Below are positions 32,900 to 45,206 of a stretch of 64,000 bases of DNA, piece after piece. The stretch lies in contig CM052358.1 of assembly GCA_028551475.1 (NCBI GenBank), positions 16,165,938 through 16,229,937 of the forward strand. Reading direction: 5' to 3'. Source of the stretch: Casuarina equisetifolia. Lineage: Eukaryota > Streptophyta > Magnoliopsida > Fagales > Casuarinaceae. The notes under the pieces are model-generated. The model made no database searches. It saw nothing but the letters and a program-made list of their open reading frames with translations, and was not told the DNA's origin. The position numbers and the translations under genes were made by a program. The stretch's first letter is position 1, and every line of letters begins with the position of its first letter.

Positions 32900-33744
32900 A
32901 ACTATATATAAATACAAGAAAGAAAATCCATTGGAAATCGTGCTAATAATTAAATTGGAAGTAAAAAGTCATATTAACTTAAGCATTGACAAGGTAGAGT
33001 GAACCAGTCATAAGCTATCTTTTATTAGTACTCTACTTTTTAAGTTCAATGCTTAACAAGGAGATAATCTATTACAAATGCAATAAATGCTTCTCTTATA
33101 TGGAATCTACAAAACCGAATTTAAAATTTTTCTTCAACACTAGTAGTTTTCAAGTTCTCACCATTTAAGCAATGGAGGCAACATCCGGTGGCTACCAAAT
33201 TGAACTGCAGGAATTATTCCTTGACATTAAATTTAGAGACGTCAATGGTAGCAAAGACAACCAATCATTCGATAAGGCCTAACAAGCATATTTCTACCAA
33301 AATGAAACAAGTTAGCAATTACACTATCCATGATAAATGTATCTTTTTTTAGTTCTTTTTCAAAACTAAAGGAAATTTCATGGAAATAAGGGTGCATATG
33401 TAGTATATCGTAATATATAGCAAAATTCCAACAAAAAAAAAATTGACCCCTCAATGCCTGAATTGTCTAGGGAAAGGCCAATTACAGTAAATAAATAAAC
33501 ATGAAAGCTACTCTAGACATCCAATGGAAAAGTGATCCTAAAGCAAGAGAATAGGTCAATGCAAGATTCTTCACTTCAATCATGCCTCCCATGTCAGATA
33601 AAAGCAGTCCTTCGGCTTGTAGCTTTTTATAAGTACAAGAAATTAGGAGAAGGTTTCATGAATGAGCTCGCATCTCATATTGCTCGGCCATTTTGCATCC
33701 TTATCATTGATTGTTCAAAGTAGATTGATGAAAGGTTCTACATG
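32900..33744. other. Upstream flank of neprosin copy 3
   Basis: Diverged match to the upstream flanks of copies 1 and 2 (for example CCTAACAAGCATATTTCTACC near 33280 versus 26127 and 30924). No gene seen. Confidence 0.5.
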
Positions 33745-34015
33745 TTGCAGGTTATCCAATTGGTGCATGAATATAAAACTAATAATGGTAATTATATCTT
33801 TATCAGAGTCTCACCAAGTAGTAAATAGTCAAGCTTAGAAAGCAAAACACGTAGTTATATCTCTTGTTCATCATGAAGGACTAATCATGGGACTAATCAC
33901 TTAAATATCAAACAGTAGGATAATTCATGTTGTGGATGTCTCATTCAATATCAAGCTACAATATCTGCCTTCACAATTAGTATTCTTACTAATACAAGAC
34001 TATTCAAACCAAAAC
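33745..34015. repeat. Direct duplication, unit 1
   Basis: Shares CAATTGGT.CATGAA.ATA.AACTAATAATGGT.ATTAT, CTCTTGTTCATC and ACCTTCACAATTAGTAT-like stretches with 34279-34665, diverged by substitutions and small indels. Confidence 0.65.
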
Positions 34016-34278
34016 AATAAAAGTGTTATGAACAATAAAAGATGCAATATTCTAAGGTTGATCAAATAGATATTAGCATTTCCTAGAATATATATTATGC
34101 CAATATAAAAACTTAGTTATATATTTTCCTGATGTAATTAATTTTCATGAAAGGAATTCTAGAATTACTTCTATATAAATAGTAGTAGCAATGTACATTG
34201 TAAGGAACAATTAATTTAATACTATTGAATTCTCCTAACTTGTTGGTTTTCTATTTTGTCATGAAAGTTTCTATATAT

Positions 34279-34665
34279 TTCAAGCTACCCAATTGGTACA
34301 TGAAGATACAACTAATAATGGTGATTATTTTTATCAAAGTTTTACCACGTAGTAAATGGTCACGCTCATGAAGCAAAGCATGTAGTTACCTCTCTTGTTC
34401 ATCCCTAAGGACTAATTGTGGGATGCTAGACTCAAATATCAAAATAGCAGGACAATTTATATTGTTATGTCCCATTCAATATTGTGTACAAGATGAGACT
34501 TTTATACTAAAAAAAGAAATTCATGAAGTGAATTTTAAATATAAAAAAATGACCCTCCAACTCATAAGTTATTTTTGGGTTAAACCTTTGGACCTTCTAA
34601 CAAACATCAAACTACAACATCTACCTTCACAATTAGTATACTTATTGATGTAAGACTACGTAGCA
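34279..34665. repeat. Direct duplication, unit 2
   Basis: Partner of 33745-34015, with an extra segment of about 110 bp (34490-34600) that includes GGGTTAAACCTTTGGACCTTCTAACA, also present in form near 1790-1820. Confidence 0.65.
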
Positions 34666-34849
34666 TCTTTGGCAAGAATTACCTATAAGCAACCAAGTGC
34701 TAGAGCTTAATTATTACTTATATAAAGCAAAAGTTGCCTAAATATCTTTATGCTAATTAGAGGAAAAGCAAAGGGAAGATTAGGAATCACAATCACACAA
34801 AGATAAGAGTCAAAAAAAAGTTATAAATTGAAAGAAGTTTTAAAACTGA

Positions 34850-36587
34850 AATGTTTGGATTTCAAATTGGAACTACCTCTCACATACAATAAAACTCTTT
34901 TTACAACCTAAATTGAAAGCACTAAATTTGTTTTTGTTTAAGAATTGGTGCTTGAGTTTATTTGTTTAGGGACAATGGTAACTGAAGGTTTATGGTAATA
35001 GTGGATAGAATAAATCAACCTCTAAATATTGCTAGGAAGCCTAGAAAAAATTTTCTTACTATTTATTTATAAAAAATATTACATCCAATAGAGCTTATGT
35101 CATAATGAAAAAACTACAAAATTTAATGAATCCCCATTTTCATGTAGGAAAACTTTAGCAATGTAGGCTTTTTTTCCTTTTCCTTTCTAACTTGAGCCAT
35201 GTAAGAGAACCAAACGTACTCTCAAACATCTGTATCAGCAAATAGCTTTAGTCTCATCCATCTTAACACGATTTTGCATCATATAAAATGACATGTGATG
35301 GGCAAACTTTGCATGCGAACAATGAGCTTGAGGAAGTTAGTGAATTTATGAATAGGATGTACTGAACTTTTCCGGTGCAATATAAACTAATCTATAAAGG
35401 TTTAAATATGATTTCCATCAACAATTCCTCGAAGACACTTTCTATAGTTTCAATAGCAATATCTTCAATTTCAGTTTAGACATCTAGCCATGTTCTAGGT
35501 ATTACTAAGTCCTATTCAACATGCTACTTAAATGTCTATAGTTGTGGTTGTGATAGAAGGCCCAAATTGACAAGCTCTATCACCTTACAAATCACATTTT
35601 TCTCCATTGGAAGTGGTTTAACTATTGGTTTGATATGTGACTGCAAAAGGAAGCTTCCTGAACTATTCTAACAAACCTTTGCTAGGACTTCATTAATATA
35701 TTTGAACAAAAGCAAATAACCATAGTAGAATTTGTTATGTGACATCTTCAATTCATTAAATAAGGATTGGTCCAGTAGTTGCTCTGATGAATGGCACTTT
35801 GCTAATAGTACATCCCATTTTAGGTCTGAAGCCATTAAAACTTCTCTTATATACTCGTAAAAGGATACATGTTCATCCTTAGTTGCAATCATATTGGTTT
35901 TAGGGCTCCATGGGGACCTCTCTTAAGTAGCAGAATGCTTATCTTCACTAATAATTTTTTTTGCTTGCAAGGGTAACACAGTTGCAAAAGGTTAACTAGG
36001 TTACTTTAGATATAAGATGGAGGATGAAGGATATAGGGAAAAATCAAATGATGTCTTCTACCAAAACTTGCTCAAGAACAACTATTGGACCAAACTGCTC
36101 CAATATATCTACCAAGCTACCAAAATCAACTCTTGTTGTGCTTGCTAAAGAAACTTCTAATGAAACTTTTGATGGTTAGTTTTCCAAAGATGAATGTAGA
36201 AGAAGAAGACAATTCAATACACTAATGAGAACTGAGAATGGTAAAACAGAAAGAAAGAAACAATCAATGATAGATAGAAGCATAACTTAGTTACTTAAAG
36301 AGAATAACTAATATACAACTTCACCACCATTAAGTAATTCAAATTTCATTTCTTCACACTAGTTGGCTATGTAGGAAGATTGATTAAGGCCAACTTGCTA
36401 TGCATGATGTGACTTAAGGGGCATTCCCCACATTTGATTTCACCTACTCATATAATTTCATTTATTAAATAATCTTCACATGAACCAGAAAAATTTTGAT
36501 GACTATCTATTCGAATCAATGTGAAAAAATGAGCATATTGAAGCCTAGAAAATTTGCACTATTGTACCCATATAGTTCATGTCATCT
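34850..36587 (-). pseudogene. TRM-like (DUF4378) gene, C-terminal exons, copy 2
   Basis: A 74-aa frame at 35892-35668 contains YIREVLMASDLKWD, LDQSLFNELKM and LFKYINEVLAKVC, the DUF4378 core. The rest of the domain (35660-35400) is legible only across stops. Further upstream on minus, 36180-36050 gives PSKVSLEVSLAS, DILEQFGPI and VLEQVLVEDI, resembling the P.PVSVLEPLF..D region that precedes DUF4378 in this family. It joins the exons at 42204-43400 once the copia insert is removed. Confidence 0.7.
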
Positions 36588-36592
36588 TCTTT

Positions 36593-36908
36593 TCTTTGAA
36601 TATGTGAATATAAGGCTGCCACATCCTAATGGCTACCATGTTGGACAATAAGAACGCATTGTAGTAGGCAGTAGCCACTTGTGCAGTTGTTATGCAATCT
36701 CTAGACTAGTAATAGGTATAAGCTACTTACGTAGCTCACCAACGAGATGTGGGCAACCTCATGAAGTGACTAACCTATAGTTCATTGTCACCATCAGCTA
36801 CTCATCCTCCTTTGATTTGCATTATATATACATATATAGCATTCATTAATTTTCTTGCTTATTAATGAAAGAGCCAAGTTTTCACCTAGATATAAGTGTG
36901 TTTTGTCA
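36593..36908 (+). repeat. 5' LTR of the copia element
   Basis: 316 bp. Starts TCTTTGAATATGTG (TGTTCAGATATGTG in the 3' LTR) and ends GTGTGTTTTGTCA. Confidence 0.85.
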
Positions 36909-36925
36909 TGGCATCAAGAGTTCAG
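36909..36925 (+). promoter_or_regulatory. Copia primer binding site
   Basis: TGGCATCAAGAG directly abuts the 5' LTR. It resembles the initiator-Met site TGGTATCAGAGC. Confidence 0.7.
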
Positions 36926-37374
36926 ATTCTCACAACTTTGTTTCCTATAAATCAACCTTAAAACTCATTCGTTTTCTTTGATCCAAAATCACTTTTGCTT
37001 ATAACTCACAAATCAAAGTTTTCTAGCTAATTTCCAATCAAAACCAAACGTAAAAACGCCCTTCGATGACTTCTTACCCAAAATGGACTGCATCTCAACC
37101 AGCCTCTACATTTATTGCAGTGACCTAACCTAAAATGACACAATTTTGGTTCACCTCATTTGTTAAAAATGACTAAGCCCAAAACAACAACGCTTTCTTT
37201 CTTTCTAATTTTAAGTGTAACAATATTGTTCAATATTCAGAACCATCAACTTCTGAAATGACATTGCACACCTTGAAACAACATCATTGCAGAAACCCAG
37301 CAAAAACGCCATTATGTCCTCCTCAACGACTCCCAACAATTTCATTTTGATTCAAAGCTACTCTGACTATTAAA

Positions 37375-38430
37375 ATGGTAGATTTCAGTCGAACTCTAGT
37401 CTATACACCACCACATCGCAATAAAGGAAGCAAAAGTGAGTTTCACACTTACCAATGTGCACCTTTAGGCACTCCACCACCACAAGAGCCAGATAATAGG
37501 GCCCAAACCCTAGATTATTCAGATCCTTTCTATTTGTTACCCAAAGACACCAATTTAACAACGCTTGTAACAATTAAGCTTAACGAAAGCTCAAATTATG
37601 CAACCTAGAGTAACCATGACAATTGCCCTATCAATTAAAAACAAATTTGTGCTCATTGAAGAACCTATGAAATGTCGAAACCCAATTCTCTGAGTTAAAA
37701 ATAGTGGAAACGCTACAATGATCTCCATCATGGATGGATTTTGAATTCATTGCCAACCACCTCCATAATAGACTTCTTTATACCAAAACGACAGCTGAAA
37801 TATGGTTAAAACTTTGTTACCAGTATCAGTAAGTCAATCAGTCTAGGGTTTTTAACCTAACTATTGAATTATGCATAATTCAACAAGGGGTAAGTCAATC
37901 TTGACCTATTTTGGTCGATTGAAGCAACTCTAAAATGAATTCAACTCTTTAATTAAGTTGAAAAGGCCTCAAATGGGAAGTTTTGGGCCATGGCCAAAAC
38001 ACGAAGAAGAGATAAAGTTCTACCAATTTATTCGGAGCTTACATGAGTGTTATCTGCCAATTAAGAAGCTGATTCTTATTATGCAGTTTGCTTTAGAACT
38101 CTTGCAGGTATATTTGATACCCTATAAAGATGAATACTACTGAAGCACATTGTGGAAGACGACCAAAGATTTTGCCTTTGTTATAAGTTCGAGAGTTATT
38201 ACAGTAAGCACATCTATGGGGATGACTTCCTCAAGCGCTAAACAACCAATCGTGAATGATGTGTTGTTTATGTGTTCTATAATAAACAACATGTCATTTA
38301 CATTAAAGGCAACACAAAATGACATGTTGTTTAGGGGTAAGCAAATTGACATATATTCTTTTTATGGGAAGAAAGGCCATAAAAAGGGCCACAATGTAAA
38401 TATTGCAAGGGATATGGCATGAAAAGAAGG
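37375..38430 (+). pseudogene. Copia gag
   Basis: Begins near MVDFSRTLVYTPP. DPFYLLPKDTNLTTL and IKLNESSNYAT match the gag start block DP..LHPSD......V...L.G.NY.TW. A zinc-knuckle remnant, SFYGKKGHKKGH at 38360-38400, has lost its cysteines. Stops at the end of NYAT and elsewhere. Confidence 0.65.
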
Positions 38431-38599
38431 AATGTCATAAACTTCATGATTTTCTATCGAGGCATAGAAATAACAAGCAAGAAGCCAAAGCCAATATAGT
38501 AACAAAGGACCCAGATCACGTCTTCATCACCAAGACAAATTATTAGAAATTCTTGCAATTCCTAAATAACAATCAGGAAAGCCAGGCTTACTTGGCAAG

Positions 38600-39830
38600 T
38601 ACATCCAATTTCTTACATCAATGTTGGATTCTTGATTCTGGTGCTAGTAACCATATTACTACAAATTTGTCATACTTGAATTCAATTGTACTATGTGCTT
38701 CTAGATTTAGAAAATTAAATTTCTAAATGGTGATGGTGCATTGGTAACACATATTAACAATACATGCATATCTAAAAACTTAAAATTGTATATAGTATTA
38801 TATTCCCTCGATTTTAAATTCAATCTTATTTTTGCCATGAAAATAAATGATGCATTATATTTTAAGTTGAATTTTGTGTGTTTCAGGATCTTTGGACAAG
38901 TGAAGTCAAAGGTCTTAATAAAGATAGAAATGGCCTCTACTATTTTGTTGCATATCCTAATAGAAATGATGTTACACAACTTCCAAGGCATGTCCCAGCT
39001 TTTGTAAACACAATGTCAACTTGTAATGTTTTAAATTCCAAATTATGGCATTGTAAACTTGGGCATATGTTCGATGCAAAATTTCAATGTATCAATGATT
39101 TCAACTCTATAAAATTCTTTCAACATGAGCCTTGCATGATTTTTCCTTTGGCAAAAAAAGGTTGGAATCCCTTTCCCTTCTGTGATCATATAGCATAACA
39201 GATTTTTGCCCTAGTTCATATAGATGTTTGGGGGACCTTATAGAATCCTCAATCATGATGAGTCATGATATTTCTTCACTCTAGTTAATGACTTTTCATG
39301 TAGAACCAGGATGTTCCTAATAAACATTAAGAGTGAAACTTATTCATGGTTGGAAGAATTCCTTACTCTAATTAGAAACTAGTTTGACATGGAAATTGTG
39401 TGTGATAGAATTGATAATGTACTTAACTTTTTCAACTAGCACACAAAATAATTATTCACTTCATGTGGCATTATGTATGAAAGTTCATGTGTACATACAC
39501 CACAACAAAATAATGTAGTTGAGTGCAAATATTACCACATTCTGGATGTTATGTGAGCTCTAAAGTTTCAGAGCTTAATGCCCAATAAATTCTAAGGGGA
39601 GTATATATTTACTGCTACCTATTTCATTGATAAGATGTCGTCCACGATCTTGCATGGAATTACACCATTTGAAAAACTTTTTGGAAAATTACTCAAGTTC
39701 TCACATTTTCGTATTTTTGGATGTTTATGTCATGCTACCACTATAGGACCAAAAGGGTTATAGATTATATAACCCTAAAAAGGATAGATTATTTGTAAGT
39801 CAGGATGTGAAATTTCACAAAGATGTTTTC
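38600..39830 (+). pseudogene. Copia protease and integrase
   Basis: WILDSGASNHITT at 38627-38665 is the copia protease active site (DSGA) with its Asp intact. LWHCKLGHMFDAKF at 39045-39090 is the pre-integrase LWH.RLGH block with a decayed zinc site. VHIDVWG at 39220 and FRIFGCLCHAT near 39710 are integrase blocks; the frame between them is closed by stops. Confidence 0.75.
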
Positions 39831-41829
39831 CCTTTCTTATAAGTAAAGGCAAAATCACACCCTACCATGCAGATACTTTAATAGAACTCGTTCCAAAGGC
39901 TCCAAGAATGTATGATTTTGAGGTACATTCTACCCCTACACATTCATCATCCACATTAATTAATCCAAATGGCCACCAATCCCATATATTACACTCACCA
40001 AAGCCAAATCATACATCTATACAACCACCACCTTTAGCTAAACCACTTAACATTTTCTTTGATGACAACATTGATGACATTATATCCATATCAGATAATC
40101 TACCTAATATGCAACCATAAATGACCTATCAACGTCCTAAAAGGAACACCATATTGCCTTTATGGTCAAAATATTACATATGTCCTACCATTCATGTAAT
40201 AGAGACAAAATCCTCAACTTACCCTCTTTTAACCTACATCTCATATGATCACTTGCCATTTGATAGTCAACATTTCATTGTATTTATATCTACTAATATT
40301 GAGCTACCCATCACCATAAGGCAATTGGTAATCTTAGATGGCAAGAAACAGTGGAACAACAAATCAAGGCACTAGAGGCAAACAACACATAGGAGCTAGT
40401 AGACTTACCTTAGGGAAGAAAAATCATCGGTTACAAATGGGTATACAAGATTAAGTATAAGGATGATGGATTAGTGGAAAGATATAAGGCAAGATTAGTA
40501 GCAAAAGGATACAGTCAAAAAGAGAAAGTGGATTACCATGAGATTTTTGCTCCAATTGTGAAGCATATCATGATTAGGTGTGCCCTTTCCCTAGCAACTT
40601 AACATTAGTAGGACATCCATCAAATGGACATCAACAATGCCTTCTTACAAAAAGATCTTGATGAGAAAGTTTACATAAGACCCCACTAGGTGATCTAGTA
40701 GAAACTAGTAGAAAATTTTATAAGTTAAATCAATCCATCTACGAACTCAAGCAAGTAGCTAGACAATGATATGAAAAGTTCACATAAGCACTACTTATAG
40801 CTAATTATCAAAACTCCATGCATGACACCTTACTGTTTGTTTAAAGAAAAGGTAATCTTATTGTCATTCTCATGATTTATGTCGACGATACCATTATTAT
40901 TGGTAATGATATTGAATGTATAAAAAAGTTGAAAGGACACATTCATTAAGTCTTTCATATCAAGGACTTGGGAGATCTCAAGTATTACCTTGGGATTGAG
41001 GTTCTTATAGATGACAAAGGCATTCACTTAAGTCAATGCAAGTACATTCTCGTGATGATAGATGAGATAGGACTTGGGGTGGTAAGCTAGTTGATAATCC
41101 CATGGAAATCAATTTGTTGATGACCACTTTCAAACATGATCAAGAAGCACAAGTGCCTCAAGATGATGATTCGCTTATGAGTGAACCACTCAAGTATAAA
41201 TAGCTCATAGGAAAGTTAAACTATTTAATTATCACCGACCTGCATTTCCTACATAGTGTATAATTTGGCATAGTTCATGCATTCACCAAAGAAATCACAT
41301 TAGGAAGCAACCATTATATTGGTAAAATACCTAAAGGGCTATCCAAGAACCAATTTATTTATCCCTGCTTATGAAGGTTACAGAATGATAGCATATTGTG
41401 ATTCAAACTTCGCACTTGTAAGGTTGGCCAAAAGTTAATTACCAACTTATTTGTCATACTTGGAGAGGCATATATCTCTTGAAAAAGCAAGAAACATGTG
41501 GTAGTATCACTCTCTAAAGTAGAGTATAAAGCAATGGCTTTCACCATAAAAGTTGAAGTCCTATATCTAGTGACTTTGTATTATGATAATAAGGTAGCAA
41601 TGGAGCTCATGACAAATCATATGGTATATTAGCGAACTAAGCACATAGATGTTAGCTGTCACTTTCTTAGGGAAAAAGATTAAATGTGGCCTTATCAGAA
41701 CTCAACATGTTAGGACAAAGGATCAACTAGCATGTTTTCTTACTAAAGCTTTAGCAACTAACTATCATACTCATCTGCTCGTCAAGCTAAATGTCGTTAA
41801 TTCTTATCTACCTCCAACTTGAGAAGGGA
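39831..41829 (+). pseudogene. Copia reverse transcriptase and RNase H
   Basis: RT blocks: IIGYKWVYKIKYK..GLVERYKARLVAKGYSQ near 40420-40520, MDINNAFLQKDLDEKVYIRP near 40625-40685, and ILMIYVDDTIIIGND near 40870-40910 with the YVDD catalytic motif intact. KDLGDLKYYLGIEV follows. RNase H remnants near 41380-41560 and TKDQLACFLTKAL near 41720-41755 close the element at the purine tract. In-frame stops (for example at the end of the ALSLAT block) make it inactive. Confidence 0.8.
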
Positions 41830-42198
41830 TGTTCAGATATGTGAACATGAGGCAACCATGTCATTACTGGCTGCCATGCTGGACAATAAGAATGCATTAC
41901 AGGAGGTAGTAGCTACTTGCATAGCTGTTATGTGGTTTCTAGACTAGCAGCAGGTATAAGCTACTTATGTAGTTCACTAGCAAAGACGTGGGCAACTGCA
42001 TGAAGTGACTAACTTGTAGTTCATTGTCATCGTCGGTTGCTCATCCTTATATGTTTTGCACTATATATACATGTGCAACATTCTTTAGTTTTCTTCATCA
42101 TAGGTTCAATAACTCATTATTGTAGCTCGTATTCTAGGGTTTTCTTGCTTATCAATGAAATAGGCAACTTTTCACCCACATATAAGTGTGTTTTGACA
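41830..42198 (+). repeat. 3' LTR of the copia element
   Basis: 369 bp, TGTTCAGATATGTG...GTGTTTTGACA. It keeps the segment with CATAGGTTCAATAACTC that is missing from the 5' LTR. Confidence 0.9.
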
Positions 42199-42203
42199 TC
42201 TTT

Positions 42204-43400
42204 GACTTTCATAGCAACAAAATGATTCACTAAGATACTTTGTTTTGTTTCCAAAACTAGCAATTGATGATTGGGTTTCTAAGTATGATGGTAAAGGTTT
42301 TGTGTTTTTCTTTAATGAACTTGAGCAACTATTTTTCTCTTTTATTTGAATCTTGCTCATGTTCTTGTCCACCATTCGATAATTGTTGTAGAGGGAAATC
42401 TCATATGTTCTATGGCAAAGCCTTGTTCTTCTTCCCTTCTAGGATTGATAATGGGTAGAAGGCCACATTTTGGGAGAGAAAGCATCCTTAGCCAAGCACC
42501 TTGCACCCATTTTCCCAAATGATCTCATCCTTATTTCCACTAGTTATCACCTAAAAGAGATGTTTTGAACATAGTAGAGATGTCGGATTAATGCTGATAG
42601 GGATGGCCAAGGAGTGCAAAGTTTAAGTTTCCACAACTAACTTCACTGTTTGTAGTAAACTCAAGCATGTCTAACTCAAAACCCATAGTTGTTCTTGTCT
42701 TGCCTATTCTCTTAACACAAAGAGGAGGTTTTTTCATTCCACCAATTTCAAGGATACTATTGGTAGACTTCTTTCAAAAAATCTAAATGTCCATTCCCTT
42801 ATTGCCATTTTGTGAACCCTAGTAACCATGGGAAGCTTTTCATGATTTACCATTGCTTGACAACCAATGCTGCTCATTTTGGTTGACACCCAAAGCATCT
42901 TTCAACTTCCTTTTTATACGACCAAATAAAAAAAAAAGTGTGGGCCTAGGACTCTGTTTTTGAGTTCTAAAGCTATTAAGCTACTTATGGGAAAAGTGAG
43001 TGCTAATTCTCTCAGAAGATCTTTGCACGGTTGTTGGGCCAAGACTTAGGACTACTATTGTATCTAAAGCTTGAGGATCGCCATTTCCTTTAGGAATGAA
43101 TCTATCACCAGATTTCAACTTCTTGGTATAGGCATGCTCTTCAAATTGTCTTGCATTACTTATTTGACACTTAGACAATTTAGGCCCTAAGGAAGATATA
43201 GTGTACTGTCCTTTTGCCTAAGAATCCTGCAAGTCTTGGATATGTTTTACTATCAGATAATTTGGGTCCTGTAGAAGTTCCATAAAAAGTTTCTTATTAG
43301 AATTTAAGATATCCAATGCAGCAAAAATTGTTTAGGCTGGTGGTTTGCCATGTTTGTAATAATATGTTTTCTATGAGCCAACTTCTGGTTTTTGGTTTCA
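42204..43400 (-). pseudogene. TRM-like (DUF4378) gene, internal exons, copy 2
   Basis: Minus-strand reading from about 43350 gives ALDILNSNKKLFMELLQDPNYLI.KHIQDLQDS, the conserved family block NKDLFLKFLQEPNSLF.KHL.DLQ, then a stop, then the frame 43178-42981 with DTIVVLSLGPTTVQRSSE, matching the motif IVVLKPG. Near 42500 a decayed K.LG..LSLPKC block resembles the family's PKTLGR.LSLPEY motif. Frameshifts and stops are scattered. With 34850-36587 this is one gene broken by the copia insertion. Confidence 0.65.
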
Positions 43401-45206
43401 TCCGCATCATTCATCTGCACCTACTGAGCATTAACTTCATCTGATCATAATCCACAATTCATACTTTTACAACCAAAAATAGATTTTCTATTTTTGGAAT
43501 GCAACTATTTACAAAATACCTTTGTTGATGCTGAACGGTTTAGATTACTCAAAGATGTATCCATAAAGTTTTGATGATCCATATCTCCTGTTCCCAACCA
43601 AGCTTAGAATTTGACTGTGAGTGCTTCATATTAGCCGTGGCGATGTTCTTATTTGTGTGCTGCACTGAAGGCATCTCTTCTTGCATAAGCCACCTTAGAC
43701 TTGTCTTACCAGAATCAATTGTGAGAGTCTTGTTTTCTGTCCTATCCCGGACAAGTCAATGTTTCTTCTCAACATCTATCAATATTTGGTGAAACATTTT
43801 TAAAAAAGTTAGATGAATAAACGAAATCGTAACGAAAAAAATTTCTGGACTACTTAGTCAATTTTAACAAAAGCAATTTGCCATATTTTACTTCATATTT
43901 GTCTTTCAAAAGTTGGAATAAATGATTAAATGGAGCGAATAAAAGAAAATGATTGACACATATTCTGTGTCTTTTATCAGTCCGTTGGTAAGTTAGTCAC
44001 TAAGAATGAAAAGAAGAGATGAAAAGTCAACCCAATTCCCCTTTCACTATTGAAGATACATAACAATAAAGATTTATGCAGGTCCAAAGAAATTACTGGT
44101 TCAAAGAATCATTATAAGGGTATATTTTGGGAAAGAGGTTGATAACACAATCAGTAAAGAAAACAAAGAGGAGATGAAAGAGTGTGACATACACTTGTTA
44201 GCGCACAAAATAAGTGTCAATTTTAATATGCTTAAAGCGCACGTGAAAAACAGTTTTTTTTTTCTTTTTATTTTTTTGGTTGATTAAAGGTGGAGCTGGG
44301 ACCCCGTCGCTCCAACTAAGCTACAGGAAGCTGGACTCACGAAAAATAGTGTTTTCGGCAATTCGAACAACATTATCACGCCAAATGATGATGGCTAGAA
44401 TGAGTAACTACAATGTCCTCAAAAAGCCAATGAACCCAGCAACAGCTCCAGTACTGAAGTGAACAGTAACTGTTTGTTTCTTGTTGCACCAAGATTTGAA
44501 AAAGTTGCCCAAAAAAGAAGCAAAAACTATTGGACTATTTAGACTCCACTCTCAACAGATTACTTTACGAAGGTCAGTAACTTGTTTTCGTCAATTTATC
44601 GGCTTCCCAAAGCAATCTACTCCATAGTATATAGTTCATAGAATTTGGTGGTTGCTACTTTTAGGTATCGCAGGTAAACGCCTCTCAATGAATATAACAA
44701 GCTTCAATGGAGCTCCTATTAATCAGATGCGCACAACTACCCATATCACCACACCTTCGATTGAACACAGCGTTAAAGTAACCGGGAAAAGGTCGTTCTT
44801 GAAGCTATCAAGTGATGAATGAAGGTGGAGAATTGTCTTTTCTCTTTAGTTAGTAATCAAAATCTGTAAGACTTCTTGAAACTAGAAGATCACAGAAAAA
44901 GTGTATGTGATTGTCATAGTTACTTCTGATGCTTTCTACATGGAAGAGTTGAATCTGTTTAGATTTCCTATTTCAAAACGAGATAGATCTTGAATCTCAA
45001 CGCTCCATGAGTCTGAACCTCCAGACTTCAGTTTTATAGGAAAGAAATATCACTAGGCAACAATGGCATTGACAAACCCTTATTTATATTATCCATCTAA
45101 TACATAATTAAGCACCGACATATACTAAGTGTGCTTCTCGTTCCAGAAGGAAGAAGAGAGAATAACAAAATAATAATTCTGAATGCTCTGGTATTTGTTA
45201 CGACTG
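43401..45206. other. Spacer between the TRM relic and the glycosyltransferase gene
   Basis: Minus frames near 43800-43570 (SLRWLMQEEMPSVQHTNKN) may be an N-terminal part of the TRM relic, unproven. A 60-aa plus frame at 44280-44462 is unassigned. Otherwise AT-rich sequence. Confidence 0.35.

Larger units (their letters stand above)
36593..42198 (+). mobile_element. Ty1/copia LTR retrotransposon, full-length, inactive
   Basis: LTRs 36593-36908 and 41830-42198, perfect target duplication TCTTT (36588-36592 and 42199-42203), primer site TGGCATCAAGAG at 36909, purine tract GAGAAGGGA at 41821-41829. The internal order is gag, protease, integrase, RT, RNase H, as in copia. Coding is broken by many stops. 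The 5' LTR lacks about 55 bp present in the 3' LTR (near 42090-42145). The element lies in the TRM-like pseudogene in the opposite orientation. Confidence 0.9.
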
